This document shows positions 26,878-35,163 of a stretch of 64,000 nt of DNA, in pieces. Each line of letters begins with the position of its first letter. Positions within the stretch are counted from its first letter, which is position 1. A program made the translations under genes and the position numbers. The stretch is from Streptomyces sp. NBC_00464 (lineage in GTDB: Bacteria > Actinomycetota > Actinomycetes > Streptomycetales > Streptomycetaceae): the NCBI RefSeq assembly GCF_036013915.1, contig NZ_CP107899.1, positions 6,200,001-6,264,000 of the forward strand, read 5' to 3'. The notes under the pieces were generated by a model, which saw only the letters and a list, made by a program, of their open reading frames with translations, was not told the origin of the DNA and ran no database searches.

Positions 26878-27597
26878 TCAGCCGGAGGGGGAGTCCCGCG
26901 GCCCCGGTCCCTCCGTCACCGCCGTGACCAGCACCGCGACCGGCGGATGCCCGTCCACCGCCTCCGTCACCGCCGCCCGCACCGCGCGGGCCACGTCCAG
27001 CGCCCGGTGGCCGCCGTCCGTCGCCAGCTCGACCCGTACGTGGTCCGCGCCCGAGTGCACGGATGCGCCCAGCACCCGCGTCAGCGTCGCGACCCCCGTC
27101 ACTCCAGCGGCCGCACGGCCTGCCGCGTCCTCCGGCTCAGCCGGGCGCACCTCGACGGGCGGCGGCTGGGCCTGTTCCGGTTCGTCGTCGAGCAACTCCG
27201 TCACCTGGACATCCACCTCGTCGACCGCCAGCCCGAGCCGCCGCGCGGCAGCCGTCAGCAGTGCCGAGCGCAGCGCCGCGGCGGCGGCCGGAAGCGGCTG
27301 GTGCGCCGTCGCCGCCACGGTGGCCTCGATCCGCAGCGGCCCCGGCGGCAGCGCGCTCGGGGGCGGCGGCACCTGCGGGGCGGGAGCCGCCCCGGCATCG
27401 GCCACGGCGATCCGCAGCTCCAGCAGCACCGGTCCCGGACCGACCACCGCCCGGCGCAGCACGCCGGCCGCGGCCCGTTCCGAGATCCAGGCCCCGTCCG
27501 CCGGACCGCCCAGCGGGAGCAGCCGGCCCGGACCGAGCCGTTGCCGGACCGCGGCCGTCCATCCTTTGGCCCCGTGAGAGCCGTCAGCCGTCGTCAT
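26878..27597 (-). CDS. Hypothetical protein divergent from the Asp23 operon
   Basis: 239 residues from ATG 27597 (MTTADGSHGAKGW). The protein is Ala/Pro/Val-rich with two similar halves. The C-terminal half (HSGADHVRVELATDGGHRALDVARAVRAAV, written here across shorter motifs such as VRVELATDG and LDVARAVRA) recalls the Asp23/Gls24 fold, as does LRIEATVAATAHQPL in the middle. I infer a diverged Asp23-like or partner protein of the envelope-stress operon it faces across 92 bp. No catalytic residues are evident. Homologues next to such operons exist in other streptomycetes, under uninformative names. Confidence 0.65.
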   Translation of the reverse strand: MTTADGSHGAKGWTAAVRQRLGPGRLLPLGGPADGAWISERAAAGVLRRAVVGPGPVLLELRIAVADAGAAPAPQVPPPPSALPPGPLRIEATVAATAHQPLPAAAAALRSALLTAAARRLGLAVDEVDVQVTELLDDEPEQAQPPPVEVRPAEPEDAAGRAAAGVTGVATLTRVLGASVHSGADHVRVELATDGGHRALDVARAVRAAVTEAVDGHPPVAVLVTAVTEGPGPRDSPSG

Positions 27598-27689
27598 TGC
27601 TCCACCCTGCCGCATCCACGGCGCGAGACGGGGCAAGCGCACTTAATCTGGGCAAGGAAGTCCAATCTGCCCCGAAGGGAAGAACGGCG

Positions 27690-28184
27690 ATGACCGACAC
27701 CCCACAGCGGAACCGGCCCGAGGGCCTCGACAAGGACTCGGCCGGCAGCGACAGCAGGAGCAGCCAGCTGACCAAGCGCGGCGGGGGAGACCCCGCCACC
27801 CGCGGCCGTACGACGATCGCCGACGGAGTCGTCGAGAAGATCGCCGGAATGGCGGCCCGTGACGTGGTCGGCGTGCATGCGATGGGCAGCGGACTGTCGC
27901 GGACGTTCGGCGCGGTGCGTGACCGGGTCCCCGGCGGTTCCAAGTCCGTCACCCGCGGCGTGAAGGCCGAGGTCGGCGAGTCGCAGACGGCCCTCGACCT
28001 GGAGATCGTCGTCGACTACGGCGTGTCGATCTCCGATGTCGCCCGTGATGTACGGGAGAACGTTGTCGCGGCAGTCGAGCGGATGACGGGTCTCGAAGTC
28101 ATCGAGGTCAACATCGCGGTGAGCGATGTGAAGCTGCCCGACGAGGACGACGACGAGGACCAGTCCGAGCCACGTGTCCAGTAG
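27690..28184 (+). CDS. Asp23/Gls24 family envelope stress protein (first copy)
   Basis: 164 residues. A charged, disordered N-terminus of about 45 residues precedes the Asp23 domain: TTIADGVVEKIAGMAARDV, GVHAMGSGLSRTFG, LDLEIVVDYGVSISDVAR and VNIAVSDVKLPDED. The acidic C-terminal tail is short. Asp23 proteins coat the inner face of the membrane, held by AmaP, which is encoded three genes later. The ATG has GAAGGGAAG upstream. It is the first gene of a five-gene operon with almost no gaps. Confidence 0.88.
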   Translation: MTDTPQRNRPEGLDKDSAGSDSRSSQLTKRGGGDPATRGRTTIADGVVEKIAGMAARDVVGVHAMGSGLSRTFGAVRDRVPGGSKSVTRGVKAEVGESQTALDLEIVVDYGVSISDVARDVRENVVAAVERMTGLEVIEVNIAVSDVKLPDEDDDEDQSEPRVQ

Positions 28185-28215
28185 GACTCCCGCCAAAGGC
28201 AGTTGAGGAGCGCAG

Positions 28216-28407
28216 ATGAGCATGGCTGTGGTCGGCATGGTGGCCGGCATGGCGCTCGGTTTCGCCGGGTATTTCGGCGGGTTCGGTGCCTTTCTGCTGG
28301 TGGCTGCCCTGGGGGCGATCGGCTTCATCGCCGGTCGCTTCCTCGACGGTGACCTGGAGCCCGGCGACTTCTTCCGGAGTCGCGATCGCGGCGACCGACG
28401 GCGGTGA
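28216..28407 (+). CDS. Small membrane protein of the Asp23 operon
   Basis: 63 residues. Two closely spaced hydrophobic stretches (4-20 and 24-42, Gly/Ala-rich) are followed by a charged tail ending RSRDRGDRRR. It resembles the small DUF2273-like membrane proteins of Asp23/AmaP operons in layout. The stop overlaps the start of the second Asp23 gene as GTGA. TTGAGGAGCGCAG gives a good ribosome site. Confidence 0.75.
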   Translation: MSMAVVGMVAGMALGFAGYFGGFGAFLLVAALGAIGFIAGRFLDGDLEPGDFFRSRDRGDRRR

Positions 28408-28766
28408 CGGCGTTGTCGGGGGCGGGCGGCCGGGTCGCCGCCGCAGAGCGCGGGGAGACCCGGATTGCCGACCGGGTCGTCGCGAAGATTGCCGCACAGG
28501 CGGCGAAGGAAGCGGTCGACGAGCCCGCGAAGGACGCCGCCTCGCCGCGGGCGACGGTCACGGTGCACCGTGACACCGCTCGCGTACGGGTGAGTCTGGA
28601 GCTCGGATATCCCAGCGACATCGGGCGCCAGTGCGGCGCGGTGCGTCGCAGGGTCGCGGAACGGGTAGAGGCGTTGGCGGGGATGGAAGTGCCCGAAGTG
28701 GCCGTACAGGTCGAGCGCCTGCACCCCTCAGGAGCGAGCCTCGCGGCGCAGGGGAGGATCCGATGA
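28404..28766 (+). CDS. Asp23/Gls24 family protein (second copy)
   Basis: 120 residues from the GTG overlapping the previous stop. The Asp23 pattern is present: TRIADRVVAKIAAQAAKEAV near residue 20, RVSLELGYPSDIGRQCG in the middle and VPEVAVQVERLHP at the end. It is shorter than the first copy and lacks the long disordered N-terminus. Stop and next start overlap as ATGA, so the operon is translationally coupled here. Confidence 0.82.
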   Translation: MTALSGAGGRVAAAERGETRIADRVVAKIAAQAAKEAVDEPAKDAASPRATVTVHRDTARVRVSLELGYPSDIGRQCGAVRRRVAERVEALAGMEVPEVAVQVERLHPSGASLAAQGRIR

Positions 28767-29434
28767 CCGAGCCCCGGAACCCGGAGAACGGTGCGCAGCC
28801 CGTGGTGGAACACGGGGACGTGCTCGAACTGGACCAGTCGGCGTCGTCCGCGGCGTACGACCCGGTCCCGGCCAAGGAACGGAGCGAGGGCGGAGCGGGC
28901 CGCTTCTGGTCCGCCCGCCGCATTCCCGCGGGTATCACCGCCCTGGTGGTCCTCGGCGGCGCGGGACTGCTTCTCTACGACGTCGCGGCGGTCCGGGCCG
29001 ACCACCCGGCGATGCGGTGGCGCCGCTCGCTGGCCGACGAACTGGCCGAGCGGCGGCTGGACGACGTCTGGGTGCTGACGGGCGCCGCGGTCGCGGTGGC
29101 GGTCGGACTGTGGCTGATCGTCCTCGCACTCACGCCAGGACTGCGTGATCTGCTGCCGATGCGCCGGGACCGCCCGGGCGTACGGGCCGCCCTCGACCGG
29201 ACCGCGGCGGCCATGGTCCTGCGCGACCGGGCCGTGGAGGTGTCCGGTGTCCAGTCGGTCCGGGTCAGGATGGGCCGGAAGAAGGTGGGGGTGCGGGCCG
29301 TCTCGCACTTCCGTGAACTCGACGACGTACGGGCCGATCTGGACACCGTGCTCTCCACCGGCATCAAGGAACTCGGGCTGGCCAGGCAGCCGAGCCTGTC
29401 CGTCCATGTCCGCCGTCCGGCGAAGAAGGGGTGA
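28763..29434 (+). CDS. DUF6286-like membrane protein of the Asp23 operon
   Basis: 223 residues. Two transmembrane helices (about 56-74 and 96-120) flank a short extracytoplasmic loop (DHPAMRWRRSLADELAE). The soluble C-terminal part (GVQSVRVRMGRKKVGVRA, REL-DDVRADLDTVLS) resembles the Asp23-like domain of AmaP-type proteins. Its role is unknown; membrane placement suggests an anchor or partner for the Asp23 proteins. Coupled to both neighbours by ATGA and GTGA overlaps. Confidence 0.75.
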   Translation: MTEPRNPENGAQPVVEHGDVLELDQSASSAAYDPVPAKERSEGGAGRFWSARRIPAGITALVVLGGAGLLLYDVAAVRADHPAMRWRRSLADELAERRLDDVWVLTGAAVAVAVGLWLIVLALTPGLRDLLPMRRDRPGVRAALDRTAAAMVLRDRAVEVSGVQSVRVRMGRKKVGVRAVSHFRELDDVRADLDTVLSTGIKELGLARQPSLSVHVRRPAKKG

Positions 29435-30018
29435 GCGGCGTGATCGGGACCGTCAACCGGGTACTGCTCGGCCTGGCCGGACTGGTGCTGGTCTGTGTGG
29501 GCGGCGGGGTACTGGCCGCGGCGCTCGGGCTCTCCGTGCCGTCCTGGTGGCCCTGGTACGGCAAGCACGACGTACTGCTCAGTGAGGCGGACCGGGACCG
29601 CTGGCGCTCCGAGGGATGGTGGTGGCCGGTGGTGATCGCGGTCCTCGCGGTCCTGGTGGTGCTCGCGCTGTGGTGGCTGCTGGCCCAGTTCCGCCGTGCC
29701 CGCCTCTCCGAAGTGCTCGTGGACAGCGGCGACGGCGAGGGCGCGCTGCTGCGCGGCCGCGCGCTGGAGGGCGTGCTCGCGCAGGAGGCGGGCGCCCTGG
29801 ACGGGGTGGCCCGCGCCCAGGTCGCGCTGACCGGCCGGCGCAGCACTCCGCAGGCCCGGATCCGGCTGCTGATGGAGCCGCACGCCGCACCCGACGAGGC
29901 GCTGGGCCGGCTCACCGACGAGGCGCTGGCCCATGCCAGGGACTCGGCGGGACTGGCGGAGCTGCCTGCAGAGGTGCGGCTGAGGGCGGTCAAGCACCGG
30001 GCGGAGCGGGTGAGCTGA
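29431..30018 (+). CDS. amaP: Alkaline-shock membrane anchor protein AmaP
   Basis: 195 residues. An N-terminal helix (about 7-33) and a second helix (about 64-86) are separated by WWPWYGKHDVLLSEADRDRW. The cytoplasmic tail contains LRGRALEGVLAQEAGALDGV and RSTPQARIRLLMEP, which match AmaP. AmaP holds Asp23 at the membrane. The GTG start overlaps the previous stop as GTGA; a second GTG nine bases on is possible. It ends the operon, before a strong hairpin. Confidence 0.78.
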   Translation: MSGVIGTVNRVLLGLAGLVLVCVGGGVLAAALGLSVPSWWPWYGKHDVLLSEADRDRWRSEGWWWPVVIAVLAVLVVLALWWLLAQFRRARLSEVLVDSGDGEGALLRGRALEGVLAQEAGALDGVARAQVALTGRRSTPQARIRLLMEPHAAPDEALGRLTDEALAHARDSAGLAELPAEVRLRAVKHRAERVS

Positions 30019-30038
30019 CGGGCGGTGCGCAGACGCGG

Positions 30039-30072
30039 ACGGGGCCGGACGGCAGAAGTCGTCCGGCCCCGT
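30039..30072. terminator. Terminator between amaP and the SDR gene
   Basis: ACGGGGCCGGAC and GTCCGGCCCCGT form a perfect 12-bp stem between convergent genes. Confidence 0.75.
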
Positions 30073-30098
30073 CGTCGTTCCGCGACCGTGAGCGGGGT

Positions 30099-30854
30099 TC
30101 AGAAGCCGTGCCGGGACCCGCCGTCGACCGGCACCATGATGCCCGTCAGATACGAGGCGGCCGGCGAGAGCAGGAACGCCGCGGTCCGGCCGAACTCCTC
30201 CGGGGTGCCGTAGCGGCGCAGCGGGATGCGCGCCTCGTTGGCCGTGCGCGAGGCCTCCGCGTCGCCGGACAGCGCGTCCAGTTCACGTACCCGGTCCGTG
30301 TCGATCCGGGCCGGCAGCACGCCCACCACGCGGATGCCCCGCGGGCCGAGCTCGTCGGCCAGCGACTTGGCGAAGCCCGCCAGACCGGGGCGCAGCCCGT
30401 TGGAGATGGTCAGTCCGGCGATCGGCTCGTGGACGGAGCCGGAGAGCACGAAGCCGATGACCCCGCCCTCGCCGAGCGCCGTGGCCGCTGCCCGGGCCAG
30501 GCGCACCGCCCCGAGGAAGACGGATTCGAACGCCGACTGCCACTGCGCGTCGGTGTTGTCCGCGAGAAAGCCCGGCGCCGGACCGCCGACGCTGATGAGG
30601 ATGCCGTCGAGCCGCCCGAACCCCTCCTGCGCGGCCTCCACAAGCCGCCGCGCCACGTCCGGGTCGGCGTTGTCGGCGGCGAGTCCGACAGCGTCCGGGC
30701 CCAGCTCGTCGGCGGCATCCCGGACGTTCTTCTCGTCGCGGCCGGTGATGATGACCTTCGCGCCGTCGGCGACCAGTGCGCGCGCAGTGGCGTTGCCCAG
30801 CCCCCGGGTCGCTCCGGTGACGATGTACACGCGGTCCTTCAGTCCAAGATCCAT
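30099..30854 (-). CDS. SDR-family oxidoreductase
   Basis: 251 residues from ATG 30854 (MDLGLKDRVYIVTGATRGLG). The cofactor motif TGATRGLG lies at residues 13-20. The usual S-Y-K catalytic set is altered: FVLSGSVHEPIAGLTISNGLRPGL (given in shorter pieces: LSGSVHEPIAG and TISNGLRPGLAG) has Ser-Asn-Gly-Leu where YxxxK is expected, so it lacks the standard Tyr/Lys. It may be an atypical or non-catalytic SDR. It starts 4 bp after the GH15 stop and is probably cotranscribed. Confidence 0.82.
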   Translation of the reverse strand: MDLGLKDRVYIVTGATRGLGNATARALVADGAKVIITGRDEKNVRDAADELGPDAVGLAADNADPDVARRLVEAAQEGFGRLDGILISVGGPAPGFLADNTDAQWQSAFESVFLGAVRLARAAATALGEGGVIGFVLSGSVHEPIAGLTISNGLRPGLAGFAKSLADELGPRGIRVVGVLPARIDTDRVRELDALSGDAEASRTANEARIPLRRYGTPEEFGRTAAFLLSPAASYLTGIMVPVDGGSRHGF

Positions 30855-30858
30855 GGCC

Positions 30859-32670
30859 CTATCCTGCCGTTTCGCCCTCTGCCATGTCCTCATGGGCCTG
30901 CGCCTCGGCCAGCGCGACCGCTGTCCCCACCAGTCCGATGTGGCTGAAGGCCTGCGGGAAATTGCCCAGCTGCCGCCCGGCCGCGGTGTCGTACTCCTCG
31001 GCGAGCAGCCCCACGTCGTTGCGGAGCGCCAGCAGCCGCTCGAAGAGTTCGGTCGCCTCCTGGGTGCGCCCCGTCATGCGCAACGCGTCCGCCAGCCAGA
31101 ACGAGCAGGCGAGGAAGGCGCCTTCGCCGCCCGGCAGTCCGTCGATCGAGGTGCCGTCGGTGCTGTAGCGCCGTACCAGCCCGTCGCTGCCCAGTTCGTC
31201 CCGGACGGCGTCCACCGTCCCGATGACGCGGGGGTCGTCCGGCGGCAGGAACCCGGTCCGGGCGATCAGCAGCGTCGCGGCGTCCAGGTCCCGTGACCCG
31301 TACGACTGGGTGAAGGTGTTGCGCACCGGGTCGTACCCCTTCTCGCACACCTCCCGGTGCACGGCGTCCCGCATCGCCCGCCAGCGGTCGGCGTCGCCTG
31401 TCAGCGACGGGTCCTCCTCCAGGCTGCGCACGGCACGGTCGGCCGCCACCCAGGCCATCACCTTGGAGTGCACGAAGTGGCGGCGCTGGCCGCGGATCTC
31501 CCACAGGCCCTCGTCCGGTTCGCGCCAGGTGGACTCCAGGAAGCCGAGCAGGCTCAGCTGCAGGCTCCAGGCGTGCGGCTTGTCGTCCAGACCGGCGTCC
31601 CGGGCCAGCCGGAGCGAGTCGATGACCTCGCCGTACACATCGAGCTGGCGCTGTCTGACCGCGGCGTTGCCGATCCGGACCGGGGCCGAGTGTTCGTAGC
31701 CGCGCAGCCACGGCAGCTCCGACTCGGGCAGTCTGCGTTCGCCCGCGAGCCCGTACATGATCTGCAGATCCGCCGGGTCGCCGGCGACCGCGCGCAGCAG
31801 CCAGTCCCGCCACGCGGCCGCCTCCTCCAGATATCCGGCCGAGATCAGTGCGCCGAGGGTGAGGGTGGAGTCGCGCAGCCAGCAGAAGCGGTAGTCCCAG
31901 TTCCGTACGCCGCCGATCTCCTCCGGCAGCGAGGTGGTGGGGGCGGCCACGATGCCGCCGGTCGGGCCGAAGGTGAGCGCCTTGAGGGTGATCAGCGACC
32001 GGATCACGGCTTCTCGGTAGGGGCCCTGGTACTTGCAGCGGGCGGACCATTCCGCCCAGTCGGCCAGGGTGTTCTCCAGCGCCTCGTACGGGTCGACGAG
32101 ATCGGGCCGGGGCGAGTGCGAGGGGTGCCAGGTCAGGACGAAGGCGACCCGTTCGCCGGCGGAGACGCTGAACGAGGAACACGTGGAGAACTGCTGACCC
32201 CAGGTCTTGACCGGCGGTTCGCTGCGCAGCCACGCCGAATCCGGCCCCGCGACCGCCACCCGGTGGCCGTCCGAGCGGCGCATCCACGGCACGACGGAGC
32301 CGAAGTCGAAGCGCAGCCGGATCACCGAGGACATGTCGACGGTGCCGCTGACGCCCTCGATGATCCGCATCACATCGGGCTCGTGGTCGCGCTGCGGCAT
32401 GAAGTCGATGACCTTGACCGTGCCGGTGCGGGTCTCCCAGAAGGTCTCCAGGACGAGGGAGTCGCCCGCGTAGGCGCGCCGGGTGCAGGTGTCCGCGCCC
32501 TTGGGCGCGATGGTCCAGTGGCCGTTGTCCTCGTCGCCGAGGAGCGCGGCGAAGCAGGCGCCCGAGTCGAAGCGGGGCAGACAGAGCCAGTCGACAGAAC
32601 CGTTCCTGCCGACCAGGGCGGCTGTCTGGAGATCGCCGATGAGGGCGTAGTCCTCGATGCGTGGGGTCAC
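30859..32670 (-). CDS. Glycoside hydrolase family 15 protein (glucoamylase/trehalase-like)
   Basis: 603 residues, cytoplasmic (no signal peptide). The N-terminal beta-sandwich starts IEDYALIGDLQTAALVGRNG and has VDWLCLPRFDSGACFAALLG. The (alpha/alpha)6 barrel shows GGVRNWDYRFCWLRDSTLTL, a GH15 signature. The catalytic glutamates are probably in PGGEGAFLACSFWLADAL (near residue 520) and GLLAEEYDTAAG (near residue 565). Actinobacterial homologues include trehalases and glucoamylases, and the substrate cannot be fixed by eye. An SDR gene follows by 4 bp. Confidence 0.9.
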   Translation of the reverse strand: MTPRIEDYALIGDLQTAALVGRNGSVDWLCLPRFDSGACFAALLGDEDNGHWTIAPKGADTCTRRAYAGDSLVLETFWETRTGTVKVIDFMPQRDHEPDVMRIIEGVSGTVDMSSVIRLRFDFGSVVPWMRRSDGHRVAVAGPDSAWLRSEPPVKTWGQQFSTCSSFSVSAGERVAFVLTWHPSHSPRPDLVDPYEALENTLADWAEWSARCKYQGPYREAVIRSLITLKALTFGPTGGIVAAPTTSLPEEIGGVRNWDYRFCWLRDSTLTLGALISAGYLEEAAAWRDWLLRAVAGDPADLQIMYGLAGERRLPESELPWLRGYEHSAPVRIGNAAVRQRQLDVYGEVIDSLRLARDAGLDDKPHAWSLQLSLLGFLESTWREPDEGLWEIRGQRRHFVHSKVMAWVAADRAVRSLEEDPSLTGDADRWRAMRDAVHREVCEKGYDPVRNTFTQSYGSRDLDAATLLIARTGFLPPDDPRVIGTVDAVRDELGSDGLVRRYSTDGTSIDGLPGGEGAFLACSFWLADALRMTGRTQEATELFERLLALRNDVGLLAEEYDTAAGRQLGNFPQAFSHIGLVGTAVALAEAQAHEDMAEGETAG

Positions 32671-32764
32671 GTTGTGGCGTGTTCCCGAACCTGGCCCCCG
32701 CTAAGCAGTCGCGGTGTGAGGAGAGGCGGGAGTCACCCCGGCGGACGCCGCTGCGGACGTGCCG

Positions 32765-33592
32765 TCAGGCCTTCGCCGGCTCGGGCTCCGCCGCATCGGC
32801 CTGCGCGGCGGCCTCGGCCGCCGCCGCCACCCGGTCGCGCTTCTCACGGCGGGCCAGCACCACATAGCCGACCGGGACACCGGCGGCGAACAGCCACCAC
32901 TGCACGGCGTATGCCATGTGCGGGCCGATGGAGCTGTCGTCGGGAGCCTCGATGAGCTCGGGGGTGTCGCCCTTGGGCTCCGGCCCGGTCTGCTCGATGT
33001 AGCCGCCGAGCACCGGCCGGGACAGGAGCTTCGCCTGCTGGGCGCTGTTGATCAGCATCACCTGGCGGTCCGGCAGGTCCGAGATGTCCTTGATGCCGCT
33101 GGCGCTTGTCGTCTCGTCGGCCTTCAGCCGCCCGGTGACGGTCACCTCGCCCTTGGGTACGGCCGGTACGTCGGGGAAGGCGTGCTGGTCGGCGGCGGAC
33201 GGGACCCAGCCGCGGTTGATCATGACCGTGCCGCCGCCCTTGAGGTCGAACGGGATCAGCACATGGACGCCGATGGAGCCGTCGGTGGCGGTGCGGCGCC
33301 GTACGACGACCTCGTGCTTCTCGTCGTACGTCCCGGTGGCGGTCACCGCGCGCCAGTAGTCGGAGCGCGGAACGACATGCCCCGGGGAGGTGAGCGCGGC
33401 GACCGGCTCGGGCCTCGCCTTGAGGTTGTGCGAGATCAGGGCGTTCTGCGCGACCTTGTGCTCATGCCGGTGCAGCTGCCAGAAACCCAGCTCGACCATC
33501 GTCGGAATCATGACGAGGGCGATGAGGGCGAGAATCAGCCACTGCCGGGTCAACAGGAAGCGGTACACCCCATGACGGTACAACTGCGTCAT
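32765..33592 (-). CDS. SURF1 family protein (cytochrome oxidase assembly)
   Basis: 275 residues. One N-terminal helix (about 12-35, FLLTRQWLILALIALVMIP) is followed by LGFWQLHRHEHKV, the SURF1 start signature, and a second helix (about 234-252) after PHMAYAVQWWLFAAG. Between them lies the periplasm-facing domain with VMINRGWVP. SURF1 proteins help insert haem into cytochrome c oxidase. An in-frame ATG nine bases upstream (33601) is an alternative; neither has a clear ribosome site. The last 25 residues are an Ala/Glu-rich tail. A palindromic repeat element sits directly upstream. Confidence 0.88.
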   Translation of the reverse strand: MTQLYRHGVYRFLLTRQWLILALIALVMIPTMVELGFWQLHRHEHKVAQNALISHNLKARPEPVAALTSPGHVVPRSDYWRAVTATGTYDEKHEVVVRRRTATDGSIGVHVLIPFDLKGGGTVMINRGWVPSAADQHAFPDVPAVPKGEVTVTGRLKADETTSASGIKDISDLPDRQVMLINSAQQAKLLSRPVLGGYIEQTGPEPKGDTPELIEAPDDSSIGPHMAYAVQWWLFAAGVPVGYVVLARREKRDRVAAAAEAAAQADAAEPEPAKA

Positions 33593-33633
33593 GGGGCGCA
33601 TTGCGGAGGGGGTGGGGGCAGGGACGCGGCGCT

Positions 33634-33815
33634 GGGGCCTGTCGTCAAACTGCCGTCTGCCGCGCGACGCCATGCACGCACTCTCGCCGCACCGGCCCCA
33701 GGCCCCGGTACGTCCAGTACAGGGGCCTGGAGCCGGCACGCCGAGAGCTTGGGGAAGCACCTGACGCCGCGCGGCCGCCCTTCGGGCGACGACGGCAGTC
33801 TGACGACAGGCCCCC
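33634..33815. mobile_element. Long palindromic MITE-like element A
   Basis: About 182 bp bounded by inverted GGGGCCTGTCGTC / GACGACAGGCCCC, with pairing continuing inward through CAAACTGCCGTC (right end CAGACTGCCGTC). Inside are ATGCACGCACTCTCGC, a CAGGCCCCGGTACG / TACAGGGGCCTG dyad and CGCCCTTCGGGCG. The same internal motifs, in the same order, occur in element B at 60464-60635. It has no ORF of its own. Confidence 0.65.
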
Positions 33816-33820
33816 GCTGC

Positions 33821-34054
33821 TCAGACTTTGTCGATGATGCCCACCTTCCCCTCCGCGCGGGCGCAGTGGCCGCCGCAGAACCAGTGCCCGTCGACCTCCA
33901 CGCCCTGGCCGATGACCTGGACCCGGCAGTGCTCACAGATCGGCGCCATGCGGTGAATGGCGCAGGAGAAGCAGTCGAAGACGTGAATCGCGCCCTGCGC
34001 GTGCACCTCGAAGGACATCCCGTAGTCGTTTCCGCAAACCTCACAACGTGCCAT
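33821..34054 (-). CDS. Cysteine-rich small protein, probable metal binder
   Basis: 77 residues from MARCEVCGNDYGMSFEV. Four cysteine groups are visible: CEVCGN at the start, DCFSCAIH near residue 30, ICEHCRVQV near residue 40 and FCGGHCARAEG near residue 62. This suggests zinc ribbons or a metallothionein-like domain. An upstream in-frame extension (to 34168) is Arg/Pro-rich and overlaps the exonuclease gene, so I exclude it. The gene ends 6 bp from MITE-like element A. Confidence 0.72.
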   Translation of the reverse strand: MARCEVCGNDYGMSFEVHAQGAIHVFDCFSCAIHRMAPICEHCRVQVIGQGVEVDGHWFCGGHCARAEGKVGIIDKV

Positions 34055-34118
34055 GCGCCACAGGGTGGGACGCGAGGGCGGCGGCGGGCGAGCGGTGGGC
34101 GGGCGAGTCGCCCCCGGT

Positions 34119-35117
34119 TCACTCCGATGACGGCGTCGGCGCCGGGACCTTCTTTGCCGCGGCCACATCCCGCAGGAGGTGGGTGAAGGCGCTCTCCTCC
34201 AGGATCGGGGTGCCGAACGACTTGGCCTTCGCCGTCTTCGACGTCGCCGCGTCCGGGTCGTTGGTCACGAGCAGACTCGTCAGCCGGGAGACGCTGGTCG
34301 CCACATGCAGCCCCGCCTCCACCGCCCGGTCCTCCAGTAGTTCACGGTCGATCGAGGTGTCCCCGGAGAACGCCACCCGCATGCCCTGCATGAGAGGTTT
34401 GTCCTTCTCGTACCGCCCCGGATTCGGATACGGGCAGGCCGGGCGCTTGCGCGAGGGGCGCCAGCTGTTCTGCGCGCTGTACGAGGACTGGTAGCCGATC
34501 CGCGGGGTGACGGGGGAGTCCGACCACTCGGTCAGCGGCCGGCACTCCAGCAGCGGCAGCCGCATCCCGCCCCGGGCCGCCGCGTGCAGGCTCGGGCGGA
34601 ACGCCTCGGCCAGCACCCGCGCGTCGTCCAGCGCGTGGTGCGCGTGCTGCTGCACCACACCGAAGTGCGCGGCCAGCGATTCCAGCTTGTGGTTGGGCAG
34701 CGGCAGCCGCAGCTCCTTGGAGAGCGCGATGGTGCACAGCCGCTGCTGGACGGGGGCGATCACCGATGCTCGCGCGTACTCCCGGGCGAGCATCGACCAG
34801 TCGAAGGCGGCGTTGTGCGCGACGAGGACGCGGTCGGCGAGCCGCTCGGAGAGCTGGGCGGCCACCTCCGGGAAGAGCGGGGCGCCTTCGAGCACGTCAC
34901 TGGTCAGCCCGTGGATCCAGACGGGGCCGGGATCGCGCTGCGGGTTGACGAGGGTGTACCAGTGGTCCTCGACATTGCCCTGTGCGTCCAGGCGGTAGAC
35001 GGCGGCGGAGATTATCCGGTCGTCCCGTGCGAGTCCGGTGGTCTCCACGTCGACGACCGCGTACCCCTGCGGGTAGGCGGTCGGCCACGGTGCTGCGGTC
35101 TGGCGGTCGTCGAGCAT
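34119..35117 (-). CDS. DEDDh 3'-5' exonuclease (DNA pol III epsilon-like) with probable C-terminal BRCT domain
   Basis: 332 residues. The exonuclease motifs are present in order: Exo I VVDVETTGLARDD (near residue 21), Exo II LVAHNAAFDWSMLAREY (near residue 97) and Exo III HHALDDARVLAEAF (near residue 160). After a Pro/Arg-rich linker, residues about 245-325 (MQGMRVAFSGDTSIDRELLE, LTSLLVTNDPDAATSKTAKA) have the pattern of a BRCT domain, as in actinobacterial epsilon-like exonucleases. ATG 35117 is taken as start; GTG six bases upstream is possible. Confidence 0.87.
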   Translation of the reverse strand: MLDDRQTAAPWPTAYPQGYAVVDVETTGLARDDRIISAAVYRLDAQGNVEDHWYTLVNPQRDPGPVWIHGLTSDVLEGAPLFPEVAAQLSERLADRVLVAHNAAFDWSMLAREYARASVIAPVQQRLCTIALSKELRLPLPNHKLESLAAHFGVVQQHAHHALDDARVLAEAFRPSLHAAARGGMRLPLLECRPLTEWSDSPVTPRIGYQSSYSAQNSWRPSRKRPACPYPNPGRYEKDKPLMQGMRVAFSGDTSIDRELLEDRAVEAGLHVATSVSRLTSLLVTNDPDAATSKTAKAKSFGTPILEESAFTHLLRDVAAAKKVPAPTPSSE

Positions 35118-35163
35118 GGTCACAGAGAATACGGGCCGCCACCGACAGTCCCCTATTCGGCCG

